A stretch of 64,000 nucleotides of DNA from Caldilineaceae bacterium (GCA_019637695.1 JAHBVG010000018.1:28691-92690); one strand, 5' to 3'. Positions 1 through 9,345 are shown, counted from the stretch's first letter. Numbers and translations are program-made. The notes: generated from the sequence alone by a model not told the origin.

Positions 1-2
1 CT

Positions 3-1502
3 ACTTATACACCAACGCCAACGCCCCATCCGGCGGCAGCGCTGGCGTTGGAGATCGACACCGTTCCTGGCAGGTTTCGCTGGCAGATTGCTTACCCTGG
101 CGCGATCCGTGGCCCTGGGGAAGGCTGCGCTTATCTCTCCTTTTGGCTGAGCGGCGCTGGCGCTGATGATCTGGATGCGTTGCAAGCGATCGACGCCGAG
201 CTGGTGATCTACGATGGCGTCTTTGTTTTCGAGCGCTATGGACCCCTGCCATTGGAACGTCTGCGCAGTTTGGGCGATCCCCGCTACTACGAATTGCCCG
301 ACGGCCCACCGCAATGCAACCGTCACCGCTTCACCGAGGTAGCGCAATACGCTGGCCTTGAATTCCAACTCTCCTTACGGGCGGGCAATACGATTATCCA
401 TCAATATCGGGGCGCGTTGACAGGCGCGGATCAAAGCTTCGCCACGATCACGCCGACGTCGCCGCCGGCGACGCCGACATCTACTCCCTATCCACAGGTG
501 AGGATCGGGCAAGAGACCAATATCCGCAGTGGACCGGGGACGAGTTACACCATCCTGGGTACGGCAAGGGATGGATCGATCTACCCGGTGACGGCTGTAA
601 ATGCACAGCGCGATTGGTGGCAGATCGATTTCATGGGCCAGATCGGATGGGTCTACGCCGAGTTGGTCCAAGCCTCGGGTGTGGCCGCGGTTGGCGTTGA
701 TGCGAACGTGCCGCCGACGCCATTCCCGACGGCGACGTTTGCGCCGCCGACGCCGATCCCAACGGCCACAGGGGTGCCTACGCCCTATTTCCCCTTCTTG
801 TTAGAGAGTTCGGGCATGTGTGAAGCCAACCCCGCCATGACTTATTTTGAGGGCAAAGTGGTTAACCACGCTGGCGAACCGTTGACCGGAGCGTGTGTCC
901 ATGTGTCCTATGATGGGCCACGCAACACCAAATGTACCGGCTGTGATGGCGCAGTTGCTGGCAAGTGGGGATTTGCTCCCTTCGGCAATCTGCCGGGCAA
1001 AGCAGGCACAACAGTGCGTATTTACGTCGTCCCTTGCCCAGAGGGCGGCGTCCCCATCGGCGGTCAAAGCCCGATGACCGGCTTTGGCCCGCTCTATCCT
1101 GTTTCGCCAGTGTGGACCTATACGGTTGGCGAAAGCGTGCAGTGTACCGGCATCACCTTCAAGGACAATCGCTTCTTTGACGAAAGCGGCAACCAGATCC
1201 CGCCGCCTGTCCCCACAGTGCCGCCATCGGCCAAGGAACTCTACCGGCTCAACGGTGAAGGGCAGAGCTTCACCACGCCTTTCACATTGGATGCAGGCGG
1301 CGTCCTCTTTAAGATGCAACACAGCGGAAGAGGAACCTTCGGTATGCAATTGGTCGGCAGCACTGGTAGAAACATCGACCTCCTCGCCAGTGGGACTGGT
1401 CCTTTCGACGGCAGCAAAACTGTAAACATCGAAACAAAAGGAACGTATTTTGTCAGCATTATCGCCGATGGCAAATGGTCGATAATCATCGAAAACCCAT
1501 AG
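3..1502 (+). CDS. Secreted multidomain protein with SH3b domain (5' end outside window)
   Basis: The reading frame is open to the left edge of the window and begins inside a Thr-Pro linker, so the first in-window start (TTG at 48) is not the real one and the gene starts upstream. In order it shows an unassigned N-terminal region, a TP-rich linker (about nt 450-500), a bacterial SH3 domain (about nt 502-690, with NIRSGPGTSYTILG and GWVYAELV), a second Pro/Thr linker, a Cys-containing region resembling a carboxypeptidase-regulatory-like beta-sandwich (GKVVNHAGEPLTGACVHV), and a C-terminal beta-rich domain. SH3b domains typically bind cell-wall or surface ligands, and TP linkers of this type are common in extracellular Chloroflexota proteins. 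Exported location is inferred, because the signal peptide would lie outside the window. Confidence 0.75.
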   Translation, partial: TYTPTPTPHPAAALALEIDTVPGRFRWQIAYPGAIRGPGEGCAYLSFWLSGAGADDLDALQAIDAELVIYDGVFVFERYGPLPLERLRSLGDPRYYELPDGPPQCNRHRFTEVAQYAGLEFQLSLRAGNTIIHQYRGALTGADQSFATITPTSPPATPTSTPYPQVRIGQETNIRSGPGTSYTILGTARDGSIYPVTAVNAQRDWWQIDFMGQIGWVYAELVQASGVAAVGVDANVPPTPFPTATFAPPTPIPTATGVPTPYFPFLLESSGMCEANPAMTYFEGKVVNHAGEPLTGACVHVSYDGPRNTKCTGCDGAVAGKWGFAPFGNLPGKAGTTVRIYVVPCPEGGVPIGGQSPMTGFGPLYPVSPVWTYTVGESVQCTGITFKDNRFFDESGNQIPPPVPTVPPSAKELYRLNGEGQSFTTPFTLDAGGVLFKMQHSGRGTFGMQLVGSTGRNIDLLASGTGPFDGSKTVNIETKGTYFVSIIADGKWSIIIENP

Positions 1503-1547
1503 CCGCTTCCTATCATTGTTTTCCTGTATTGATGGAGTATATCCCGC

Positions 1548-4409
1548 ATGAATCTGGTATCGAACCTTCGATTCGGCCATGTAGGCCGGTCTATGCTCGT
1601 ATTGCTCATTTGCCTTCTCTGTCTGCCCTTTATCATGGCAGTTGCCCCCCATCAAGCGCAGCCGCCTGTACTCTATCAGCGCTATGATGTCACCATTGAC
1701 GTGCAGACAAATGGATCGTTCCGTGTGCGCGAAATCCAAGAGATCCGCTTCAACCAGGAATTTCGCACAGCCTTCGCTGAGATCCCCACTGATCTGACCG
1801 AATCTATCGGCTCCATTCAGATCTACGAGTTGATGGGGGGCGCCGAGGTCAAGTATGTCGACGCTACCGCCATCAATGCGGAACAACCATTGCCCTACAC
1901 CTTCAAAACCGAACGGGAAGGCAATTCGATCTATATTGATTGGACCTATAATCCGACCTCTGCGGGCGACGTGCGTACCTTTGTTGTGGAGTACACGGTT
2001 ATCGGCGGGCTGTGGATCTACCAGGAAGGAGACATTCTTGAATGGCGCGCGATTCCGGCGGATCGCAGTGGTGTGCCTATCGAAGCCAGCCGCGTCACGG
2101 TGACGCTCCCTCAAACGACCGTGGCCGCCGCGATGCCTGCGGTGATGCACGGAGCAGCGTATAGCGTGCGTTACGCCCTCAACGGTCTGCCCGTCGTCGA
2201 AGGATCGGAAGTCAACCAGGTGATCTTCGAGGCGGAGAGGCCCCTGCCCGATGGTCAAATAGCGCAGGTGCAGGTTGGCTTCCCCCACGGTATGGTGTCA
2301 GCGACGCCCAGCCTCTGGCAGATCGCCGAAGATCAGGCCAATCTTGCCCTCGCTTTGCCCGCGCTGGAAACGACGATCCGGGTGCAAGAGGATGGCAGCC
2401 TGTGGGTTGAGGAGATCCATACCGTTGCCGTCGAATCCGGCGCGCTTTACGAGAGCAGCCGCACGATCCCCACCCGCTATGTTGACAGCCTCAGCCAGAT
2501 CAGCCTGCATGAAGGGGACCGCGCCTTTGTCGAGAGCCGATCCAATTGCGAGTACTGTATGCGCATCGTCCGCAATAAGCGGGACCGCAATTGGGTGAGC
2601 TATGACCCCCAGAGCTACGAGCTGATCTACAACAACCGCGCCGCCGGGGATGTGATAGTGGCCTGGTCCTACCCGCCGTTGGTGCGCGGCGAGTCCACAA
2701 CTTTTGTCCTGAGTTATCGGGTGGATGGCGCAGTACAGATCCTCGACAGCGGGCAGCACATACGGTGGACAGCCGTCTACGCCAACCGCCAGGCGCCGGT
2801 CGAATCCGCAGTGGTCTATCTCTACCTGCCGCCCCAAATCAACCAGAATTCAGTGCGCGTCACTGGCGGCCCTGTGGAACGTCAAGAGGACGGCGCGCTA
2901 CGTGTGGCCTACAATGGCGAAGTCCTCCCCGGGCAGGCCTGGGAAGTCAGTGTGGACCTGCCGCGCAACGCCACGACGGCCTCTGCGTCGATCTGGCAAC
3001 AAGAGATTCAAGCCACGATTGACCAGGCCGAAAGAGCGCGTGTAGCCGACGCCCGGTTCAGCCTGGCCTTTGGCACGGCAACCTTCTTGTTCCTCGTCCT
3101 GGGGATCGCCGGTCTCTACCTGATCTGGTACACCTGGGGGCGGGACAAACCGCTGCCCGAAGTGGCAGATTATCTGACTGAGCCGCCTTCAAACTTGCCG
3201 CCGGGAATTGTCGCTTATCTTCTCGACGAAAAGCCAACGACGAAGGGCGCGATGGCTGGCCTTTTCCATTTGGCGAGCCTGGGCTTCCTCGAATTGGATC
3301 TGGAGAATGGTCTCCGCATTAGCAAAGTTGCCAATCCACCGATCTCTGCGGAGCAATTGCCCAAACATCTGAGCAAACTATGGGCTTCGCTCGACCCTGT
3401 TCTCGAACCCGAAAAGGATACGCCGTTTTCCCAGATCGAACCTCGTTTCATTCAGGCGCTGCCTGTCATCTACGCCGAGATGGGTGAACAGGTGACGCCC
3501 TATTTCGACAAGCTGCCGGGCAAGGCGCGCCAGCGGTGGCTCGCCTGGGGCCAGTGGGGCATGATCCTGGCGGTGATTCTCGCGCTCTTCCTGGCGATGG
3601 GTTATACCGACCGCGTGGGCTGGCTATCCATGGGACCGGCGGTCGCTCTCTTCTTTGTAGGTCTAGGACTCGCCTGGATCAGCCGCTTTATGCCGCGGCG
3701 CAGCGACAGCGGTGTGGAAGAGGCGCAACGCTGGCGCGCCTTCAAACGCTACTTGAGCAATCTCAAACAGTATGCTGGTGTTGAGGAGGCCCAGAAAATC
3801 CTCGATCGCTACTTTGCCTACGCCATCGCTCTGGATGTGGAACAGGTTGTCCTCAACAGCGCCGCAGAAATGGGGACGCGCGTCCCCACCTGGTCTTATG
3901 GACCGATGATGCGGCGCATGGGGACAGGGCGTGACTGGACATCAACGCCATCCTCGTCAGAGCCGATCCCCACCGGTGGATCGCTTGGGACACCGCGGCC
4001 GCCTCTCTCCCAGCGACCGGTACTGACTACCCCGCAGAGCCGAACCATTGGGACCACTTTGAACGACGCCAGCCACAGCCTGGGCCGGCGTTTGAGCCAG
4101 AGCAGCGCCCAATTGGGGCAGGTCCTGAGTACAGCCGCCGGTGGACAATCGACTCCCTTCGGCGCCATTCAGAAAGGATCAGCCTCGACGATGGACATCC
4201 TGGGGGCCATCCTCAAGGAATCGTCCTCTGGCGGCGGCAGCAGCCGTCACAGCGGCGGCAGCAGCAGCCACTCATCCAGTTGGGGATCGAGCCGCTCTTC
4301 GTCAAGCCGGTCCTCGTTCTCCAGCAGCCGATCTTCATCTAGTCGATCAAGTTCCAGCAGCAGTTCCCGACGCAGCAGCGGCGGCGGGCGGCGCGGGTTT
4401 GGACGGTAG
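1548..4409 (+). CDS. DUF2207 membrane protein with tandem ectodomains and Ser/Arg-rich tail
   Basis: The 953-residue protein starts with a signal peptide or membrane anchor (hydrophobic run about residues 15-33). Two similar beta-rich regions follow, at about residues 45-260 and 275-490. Each opens with a strand-turn-strand of the type VQTNGSFRVREIQ or VQEDGSLWVEEIH, so the DUF2207 ectodomain appears duplicated. A membrane helix lies near residues 503-527, a cytoplasmic region follows, and two more helices lie near 667-715. The last 60 residues or so are almost only Ser, Arg and Gly. The usual DUF2207 layout (ectodomain, helix, cytoplasmic part, paired helices, low-complexity tail) is matched. 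Function is unknown; a cell-envelope role is inferred. It follows the SH3 protein by 45 bases. Confidence 0.85.
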   Translation: MNLVSNLRFGHVGRSMLVLLICLLCLPFIMAVAPHQAQPPVLYQRYDVTIDVQTNGSFRVREIQEIRFNQEFRTAFAEIPTDLTESIGSIQIYELMGGAEVKYVDATAINAEQPLPYTFKTEREGNSIYIDWTYNPTSAGDVRTFVVEYTVIGGLWIYQEGDILEWRAIPADRSGVPIEASRVTVTLPQTTVAAAMPAVMHGAAYSVRYALNGLPVVEGSEVNQVIFEAERPLPDGQIAQVQVGFPHGMVSATPSLWQIAEDQANLALALPALETTIRVQEDGSLWVEEIHTVAVESGALYESSRTIPTRYVDSLSQISLHEGDRAFVESRSNCEYCMRIVRNKRDRNWVSYDPQSYELIYNNRAAGDVIVAWSYPPLVRGESTTFVLSYRVDGAVQILDSGQHIRWTAVYANRQAPVESAVVYLYLPPQINQNSVRVTGGPVERQEDGALRVAYNGEVLPGQAWEVSVDLPRNATTASASIWQQEIQATIDQAERARVADARFSLAFGTATFLFLVLGIAGLYLIWYTWGRDKPLPEVADYLTEPPSNLPPGIVAYLLDEKPTTKGAMAGLFHLASLGFLELDLENGLRISKVANPPISAEQLPKHLSKLWASLDPVLEPEKDTPFSQIEPRFIQALPVIYAEMGEQVTPYFDKLPGKARQRWLAWGQWGMILAVILALFLAMGYTDRVGWLSMGPAVALFFVGLGLAWISRFMPRRSDSGVEEAQRWRAFKRYLSNLKQYAGVEEAQKILDRYFAYAIALDVEQVVLNSAAEMGTRVPTWSYGPMMRRMGTGRDWTSTPSSSEPIPTGGSLGTPRPPLSQRPVLTTPQSRTIGTTLNDASHSLGRRLSQSSAQLGQVLSTAAGGQSTPFGAIQKGSASTMDILGAILKESSSGGGSSRHSGGSSSHSSSWGSSRSSSSRSSFSSSRSSSSRSSSSSSSRRSSGGGRRGFGR

Positions 4410-4415
4410 AAAAAG

Positions 4416-4455
4416 TAATGAGTAATGAGTAACAGCCGCTACTCATTACTCATTA
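4416..4455. repeat. Inverted pair of ATGAGTA heptamers
   Basis: Two 16-base arms (4416-4431 and 4440-4455) are perfect reverse complements around an 8-base loop. Each arm is about two and a quarter copies of the 7-base unit ATGAGTA. It lies 6 bases after the DUF2207 stop codon. There is no T-run after it, so it is not a classical intrinsic terminator, though it could protect the transcript 3' end. Confidence 0.9.
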
Positions 4456-4486
4456 TCCCTGACCACAGAACTGATTTTCATTCAAA

Positions 4487-5287
4487 ATGCATACGTTGCA
4501 GACCGAACGAAACCTCTCCAATTTCGATCCCTTTGCCGTGATCGACCACCGTCCCTGGCCGTTGCCCCGGCGACCCTGGATAATGTTTCAACGCTGGGAG
4601 GACCTGCTCTTTGCCCACTGGCCCATCCCAGCGGAAGAGATGGCGCCGATGATTCCCCCTGGCCTGACATTGGAAACCTACGCGGGCGCCGCCTGGCTTG
4701 GCATCGTCCCCTTCCGCATGAGTCATGTGCGCCCGCGTGGGCTGCCCGCCGTGCCCTGGCTCTCGTACTTCCCCGAACTGAATGTGCGCACTTATGTCCG
4801 TGTGAAGGACCGCCCTGGCGTCTTTTTCTTTAGCCTGGATGCAGGCAACCCGATAGCGGTGGCGCTGGCACGGACATTCTTCCATCTGCCCTACTTCCGC
4901 GCCAGAATGGATCTGCGCTACGGGAATGGTGAAGGAGATGCAGCGACGATCCACTACGCGAGTCGACGTACCCATCAGGGCGCGCCAGCAGCGTCCTTTG
5001 TCGCCCGCTATCGACCGTTAGGACCGAGCTATCGGGCGGCGGCTGGCTCATTCGAATACTGGCTGACAGAACGGTACGCGCTCTATAGCGCCGACCGCCG
5101 TGACCGCATCTACCGAGGCGAGATTCACCATCAGCCGTGGCCGTTGCAACCGGCGGAAGCGGACTTCACCATCAACTCGGTGGCCGAGGCCAGCGGCCTA
5201 TCCTTACCGGATCAGCCACCGCTGCTGCATTTTGTGCGCCGCCTTGATGTTGTCGCCTGGGCCGTCCAACCCATCTCACCCTCCTGA
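4487..5287 (+). CDS. YqjF-type DUF2071 family protein
   Basis: The 266-residue product matches the DUF2071/YqjF family along its length: an N-terminal RPWIMFQRWEDLLFAHW segment, the IPPGLTLETYAGAAWLGIVPF core, and the NVRTYV and GVFFFSLDA strands. Family members are about 230-260 residues and have no established biochemical function. No signal peptide or membrane segment is visible, so it is probably cytoplasmic. The start at 4487 has no clear Shine-Dalgarno sequence. UvsE begins 15 bases after the stop on the same strand, so the two are probably co-transcribed. The family assignment is firm; function is open. Confidence 0.85.
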   Translation: MHTLQTERNLSNFDPFAVIDHRPWPLPRRPWIMFQRWEDLLFAHWPIPAEEMAPMIPPGLTLETYAGAAWLGIVPFRMSHVRPRGLPAVPWLSYFPELNVRTYVRVKDRPGVFFFSLDAGNPIAVALARTFFHLPYFRARMDLRYGNGEGDAATIHYASRRTHQGAPAASFVARYRPLGPSYRAAAGSFEYWLTERYALYSADRRDRIYRGEIHHQPWPLQPAEADFTINSVAEASGLSLPDQPPLLHFVRRLDVVAWAVQPISPS

Positions 5288-5301
5288 CTGGGATAGCAAT
5301 C

Positions 5302-6297
5302 ATGGTTGCGGAGCGCGCGTCCAATCTTGCCTCCCCTCTTGTCCCCCACTTTCGACTGGGGTTTCCGGTTAAGGTGGTCGGCCTGCCCAACCTGCCCTCC
5401 CATGACAGCCGCCGCTGGCACAACCATCCCCATTTGAGCGTCAGCCTCGCCTATCTGCGCGACATCTTCCTCTATTTGGAAGGGCGGCAGATTCGCTTGT
5501 ATCGGATGGCTGGGCAACTGGCCCCTTATCTCACCCATCCTGATCTAAGCCAATTTCATCATCAGTTGGATGAATGTGAACTTGAACTGGCAGCGACAGG
5601 GGATCTGGCCCGCCAATTGGGTCTGCGCCTGACGTTGCATCCGGGCTTTTACGTTCAACTCAACAGCCCGGACGAACGCTGGGTAGCGCGGTCGATCACG
5701 GAACTGAACGCCGCTGCATCCCTGTTGGATCGGATGGGGCTCGGTCCCGAAGCAGTGATCGTGATCCATGTGGGCGGGGTGCATGGGGACGCTGCCGCAG
5801 GGCGCGAGCGATTTGTGCGCCAGGCCAACCTGCTGCCAGATCCGCTACGCAGCCGGTTGGCGCTAGAACACGATGACCGTCGCTATCATCTTCAAGACGC
5901 GCTCTGGATCTACGCGCGCACAGGGTTGCGCGTCGTGCTGGACACGCTGCACCATCGCTGCTTTGATCCTGTAGGGCTGCCCTTGATCGAAGCCCTACGT
6001 CTGGCGTTGACGACCTGGCCAGCGTCCGAGCGTCCGAAGATCCACATCAGCAGCCCGCGTACCGAGGTCCGTCACCTGCTGCGCGAAGGCAGCCTGCGTG
6101 CGCAGCCACCGCTGCCCAATCAGCACAGCGATTTCTTGCATCCATTTGAGGTGATCGACCTATTGGTACAGGCGCATCGTCTCGGGCTGCGTCCATTCGA
6201 TATTATGCTAGAGGCCAAAGCCAAAGAGATCGCGCTGCTCCGGCTCCGCGATCAGATCGCCCGTTTCGCGCCCAAACTCGCCCCGGTGATGGGATGA
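5302..6297 (+). CDS. uvsE: UV damage endonuclease UvsE/UvdE
   Basis: This 331-residue TIM-barrel protein matches UV DNA damage endonucleases, which nick DNA 5' of cyclobutane dimers, 6-4 photoproducts and abasic sites and so start an alternative excision repair. Visible signatures are the N-terminal RLGFPVKVVG and SHDSRRW followed by HLSVSLAYLRDI, then LHPGFYVQLNSP, IVIHVGGVHG, LALEHDD, VLDTLHH, KIHISSPR, HSDFLHP and FDIMLEAKAKE. These supply the His, Glu and Asp residues that bind the metal cluster in the family. Length is normal for the bacterial enzyme. It sits directly after the DUF2071 gene. The start has the usual 10-20 residues before the first strand. Confidence 0.9.
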   Translation: MVAERASNLASPLVPHFRLGFPVKVVGLPNLPSHDSRRWHNHPHLSVSLAYLRDIFLYLEGRQIRLYRMAGQLAPYLTHPDLSQFHHQLDECELELAATGDLARQLGLRLTLHPGFYVQLNSPDERWVARSITELNAAASLLDRMGLGPEAVIVIHVGGVHGDAAAGRERFVRQANLLPDPLRSRLALEHDDRRYHLQDALWIYARTGLRVVLDTLHHRCFDPVGLPLIEALRLALTTWPASERPKIHISSPRTEVRHLLREGSLRAQPPLPNQHSDFLHPFEVIDLLVQAHRLGLRPFDIMLEAKAKEIALLRLRDQIARFAPKLAPVMG

Positions 6298-6312
6298 GGT
6301 GCGATGATAGGG

Positions 6313-6359
6313 TAGTGCGTAGTGCGTAGTGCGTGGATGATTCTCACCTGCAACCTGCT
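6313..6359. repeat. TAGTGCG heptamers followed by ACCTGC repeats
   Basis: Three exact TAGTGCG units occupy 6313-6333. A spacer leads into two CACCTGC/AACCTGC units at about 6346-6358. This fills most of the gap between uvsE and the next gene. Confidence 0.9.
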
Positions 6360-6379
6360 TCCCAAATGCGAGGATGACG

Positions 6380-7129
6380 ATGGGCAACGATTATTCTGAT
6401 CCGCATATTCGTCGGCGCACGGTATTGGTGGCTGTGGTGAACAACCCGGCGGATCTACGCCGCGCCGCGTCTGAGGGATGGTATCGGATTCCACAGCGCC
6501 GCGCCCCTCGACGCATCGGGGCCGATTATCTGGCTTTTTACCAGACCGGCGCCTTTGGCAAACAGCCGGAGGCGCAGACCGTCACCTTTTACGCGCCGAT
6601 TCGCCGCTATCAGTTACGCACGCGCGCCGAGATAATACCCACAGAGGCTGATCATCCCCGCGCCGAGGATTACTATTTCCGCATTGAAATTGGCCCGCTC
6701 ATACGTTTAGATCGTCCTGTACCGGCAAACCAACTGCGCCGCCTCACTTTTATCCACACCACGCTGGCACAACTCTTCAGCGCCGAGGACGTGACCGATC
6801 TCTACACGCAAGATGACAGCTTTGAAAAGCTCTGGCAGGCCCTCCACGCCAACCGGCTGCGGCCACTGGCGAATCGATTGGCCGGAGAGTGGCCCGTGGA
6901 CATTACCTTGCGTGTGCGCAGCGGTTATCTGGGCATCCGCTGTGTCGATGAAGACGATACCACCCAAGAGATAACTTACGCCCAACTCCCCCCCCGCTGG
7001 ACGCTGCTCCTCTTCAACGTGCAGCAGATCCAATCGGATCTGCCGGGCTGCCTCCGCCAGATTGCCTCGACGCTGGTCAATCTTGGCGGCGCCCTCGACA
7101 ACCGTCCTGGCCCAGAATTTCAATTGTAA
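6380..7129 (+). CDS. Uncharacterised conserved protein
   Basis: The 249-residue product begins at ATG 6380, chosen over ATG 6374 because GAGG at 6370-6373 is then correctly spaced at 6 bases. I recognise the pattern LVAVVNNPADLRRAASEGWY followed by RIGADYLAFYQTGAFG as a family seen in Chloroflexota and some other phyla, but I cannot name a characterised member. The N-terminal half has the compact alternating strand pattern of PUA/EVE-like nucleic-acid-binding folds; this is only a suggestion. Conserved features include FYAPIRRYQL and FIHTTLAQLFSAEDV. No signal peptide or membrane helix is present. It follows uvsE in the same direction with a repeat-filled gap of about 80 bases, so a shared function in DNA maintenance is possible but not shown. 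Confidence 0.6.
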   Translation: MGNDYSDPHIRRRTVLVAVVNNPADLRRAASEGWYRIPQRRAPRRIGADYLAFYQTGAFGKQPEAQTVTFYAPIRRYQLRTRAEIIPTEADHPRAEDYYFRIEIGPLIRLDRPVPANQLRRLTFIHTTLAQLFSAEDVTDLYTQDDSFEKLWQALHANRLRPLANRLAGEWPVDITLRVRSGYLGIRCVDEDDTTQEITYAQLPPRWTLLLFNVQQIQSDLPGCLRQIASTLVNLGGALDNRPGPEFQL

Positions 7130-7226
7130 CGAACGCCCGCCCCAAACTTCTCGGAACCTTTTGCCTGTGATATCTTTTTTTGTCTAACCTTACAAAAATA
7201 TTAATTGCTTTAACGAGGTCAATCCT

Positions 7227-8105
7227 ATGATTGCTTCCCCCAAAACACATCGATCCCTCACATCGCTCTCCTTTGTGGGGACGCTCTTGATCATCTGGCT
7301 CTTGAGCAGCGTGACCTCTCAAACAGTCACGGCTCAAGAGGATGTCAACCCCCATTGGACGATCCCCGAAGGGAACGCACGCGTCTTCATGCCCTTGATC
7401 AGCCGCACAGAGCCGCCGCCGGCAACGCCCCCTGCGCTGACCTGCCCAACCACGTCAACGCGCAGCTACGAGTTGATCCCGGTCTTGTGGCCGCCCACGG
7501 ATCGGCCTGATGAAGAACATGCGGATCTCAATCTGTCGCGCCGGGGCTATCAGGCATCGCCCGCGGCATTGCGGATCGTCGATATCAACGGGCCGTCGGA
7601 CGGCGATCCACCTCAGTTCCCCGGTCTATTTTCGGACGGGCGCACGCCAACGTTTACATCAACCTACAAAGTCTACGATTGGCATTGGGGCTGCGGCGGG
7701 CATGGCTGCCGTGGCGATCTGCTCAGTTCCCCCGAAGTCTCGTTGGTGGGGTTGGGTACAACGCCAGAGGAGGCAATTTCAATCCCCAATCGCGGGGCGC
7801 AGATCTACGTGGGAGGCTACAAGGTGCTGGTCCTCTATGCCGCAGAGGAGCGCATTACGCTAGGCTATACACGGGATGATAGTGTAGCGCCGGGCTATGC
7901 CGTCCATCTTGAAAAGCTTTGTGTCGATCCTAACCTGCTGGCGCTCTATCGGCAGGCGAATGCAACCGGGCGAGGAGAGTTGCCAGCGCTGCGCAATGGT
8001 GAAATTCTGGGCACGGCCCGGGGAAAAGAGATCCTGGCTGCCATCCGCGACCGGGGAAGCTTTATGGAAGCCCGCTCACGCAAAGACTGGTGGCGCGGGC
8101 GGTGA
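7227..8105 (+). CDS. Secreted protein of unknown function
   Basis: The 292-residue protein has an N-terminal signal peptide (basic start, hydrophobic stretch about residues 15-35, cleavage likely after VTAQ). It then has the short hydrophobic motif VFMPLIS and a Pro-rich linker that often precedes mature domains of exported Chloroflexota proteins. The mature part contains the Cys pair WGCGGHGC, a further Cys near LTCPTTST, and no recognisable catalytic motif. I do not recognise a family. The start at 7227 has a good GAGGT ribosome site. The upstream gap (7130-7226) is AT-rich, unlike its surroundings, and probably contains its promoter, though no clear -35/-10 pair could be fixed. Confidence 0.65.
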   Translation: MIASPKTHRSLTSLSFVGTLLIIWLLSSVTSQTVTAQEDVNPHWTIPEGNARVFMPLISRTEPPPATPPALTCPTTSTRSYELIPVLWPPTDRPDEEHADLNLSRRGYQASPAALRIVDINGPSDGDPPQFPGLFSDGRTPTFTSTYKVYDWHWGCGGHGCRGDLLSSPEVSLVGLGTTPEEAISIPNRGAQIYVGGYKVLVLYAAEERITLGYTRDDSVAPGYAVHLEKLCVDPNLLALYRQANATGRGELPALRNGEILGTARGKEILAAIRDRGSFMEARSRKDWWRGR

Positions 8106-8113
8106 TGGTTTCG

Positions 8114-8210
8114 TAGTGCGTAGTGCGTGGTACGTAAGCGATTCTCACCTGCCACATGCAAACCTGCAAACTTTGCGCACGTCTGCCGTCTGCGGTCTGC
8201 GGTCCTCTGC
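8114..8210. repeat. Mixed heptamer array (TAGTGCG, AACCTGC, CTGCGGT)
   Basis: TAGTGCG repeats at 8114-8127 are followed by ACCTGC-type units (8147-8167) and then by CTGCCGT/CTGCGGT units (8182-8205). All have a period close to 7. The array separates the secreted protein from the glycosyltransferase. Confidence 0.85.
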
Positions 8211-8262
8211 TCATCGTATCGGCGCATCCTCGCTTTTAGCGGAATTATGCTACAATCAACCC

Positions 8263-9345
8263 ATGCATCTGATCATCCAAATTCCCTGTTATAACGAGGC
8301 GGAGACGCTGCCAGTGGTGATGGCGGATCTGCCCAAAGAATTGCCGGGCATCACACGTCTGGAGGTGCTAGTCATCGACGATGGCAGCACTGATGGGACG
8401 AGCGAGGTGGCGGCGCGGCTTGGCGTACAGCACATTGTCCGCCATCAGCACAATCGCGGGCTGGCCGTCGCCTTTCAGACAGGGTTGGACTATTGCCTGC
8501 GCGTGGGCGCGGATCTGATCGTCAACACCGATGGCGACAATCAATATCCCGGCGATCAGATCGGCGCATTGGTGCAGCCAATCTTAAGGGGCGACGCCGA
8601 TATCGTGATTGGGGATCGGCAGACCAATTCGGTGATCCACTTTTCACCGCTCAAACGGATGTTGCAACAGTGGGGAAGCCGGGCGGTTAGCATGGCGTCG
8701 GGTACTCATGTCCCCGATGCAGCCAGTGGGTTCCGCGCCTTTTCACGCGAAGCAGCGCTGCGGCTGATCGTCATCACCCGCTATACTTACACGCTAGAGA
8801 CCATCATCCAGGCGGGGAAGAAGGGGTTGATCGTCGCCCATGTGCCAATCCAGGTGAACGATCCACTGCGCCATTCGCGCCTGATCCGCAGCACGTGGAA
8901 TTATGTGAAACGCTCGGCGACGACGATCCTGCGCCTCTATGCTTTCTACGAACCACTACGCACCTTTTCGATGTTGGCGATCCCCTTCTTGCTCAGCGGG
9001 ATCTTCCTATTGGGTCGCTTTGGGGTTGTCTACCTCTACAGTCTGATCGAGGGCGGGCGGGCGGATCGCTTTGTGCAGTCGGTGACGATTGGCAGCACGT
9101 TGCTGACCGTGGGCTTTTTGATTTTCCTCTTTGGCGTGCTGGCGGATATTAGCTCCACACAACGCTCGCTGATGGAAGAGATCCTCTACCGCCAGCGCAA
9201 ACAGGAATTGGATGATCTGGCGAGCGAGCGCAAAGCCCAAGAGCGCGAAGAGGCGCGCAACGGGCATAAAACGGAGCGGGCGGTGATCAACCATTCGCAA
9301 GCAGTCAAAGTGTCAAGTTCTGAGATTGAGAGATTGGGCGATTAA
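8263..9345 (+). CDS. Family 2 glycosyltransferase, dolichol-phosphate-mannosyl-transferase type
   Basis: The frame is open further upstream, but the domain begins at ATG 8263, which reads MHLIIQIPCYNEAETLP, the classic GT2 opening. The protein has about 360 residues. It has the nucleotide-binding VLVIDDGSTDGTSEVA segment, the DxD-type metal site in LIVNTDGDNQYPG, and the acceptor-site motif DAASGFRAFSREAA. Two C-terminal membrane helices (about nt 8960-9060 and 9080-9150) and a charged coiled tail follow. This layout is that of polyprenyl-phosphate glycosyltransferases or their bactoprenol relatives, which load sugars onto a lipid carrier at the inner membrane. The sugar and acceptor are unknown. 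A TACAAT hexamer ends only 6 bases before the start, so a leaderless transcript is possible. Confidence 0.85.
   Translation: MHLIIQIPCYNEAETLPVVMADLPKELPGITRLEVLVIDDGSTDGTSEVAARLGVQHIVRHQHNRGLAVAFQTGLDYCLRVGADLIVNTDGDNQYPGDQIGALVQPILRGDADIVIGDRQTNSVIHFSPLKRMLQQWGSRAVSMASGTHVPDAASGFRAFSREAALRLIVITRYTYTLETIIQAGKKGLIVAHVPIQVNDPLRHSRLIRSTWNYVKRSATTILRLYAFYEPLRTFSMLAIPFLLSGIFLLGRFGVVYLYSLIEGGRADRFVQSVTIGSTLLTVGFLIFLFGVLADISSTQRSLMEEILYRQRKQELDDLASERKAQEREEARNGHKTERAVINHSQAVKVSSSEIERLGD

Noticed and set aside
801..2288. Long open frame on the minus strand opposite the SH3 and DUF2207 genes
   Set aside because: It is antisense to two well-supported genes, has no recognisable motif and reflects GC-rich third positions.
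6313..6359. Possible CRISPR array or origin iterons
   Set aside because: Units of 7 bases follow each other without spacers and recur in many loci; there are no cas or dnaA genes nearby.
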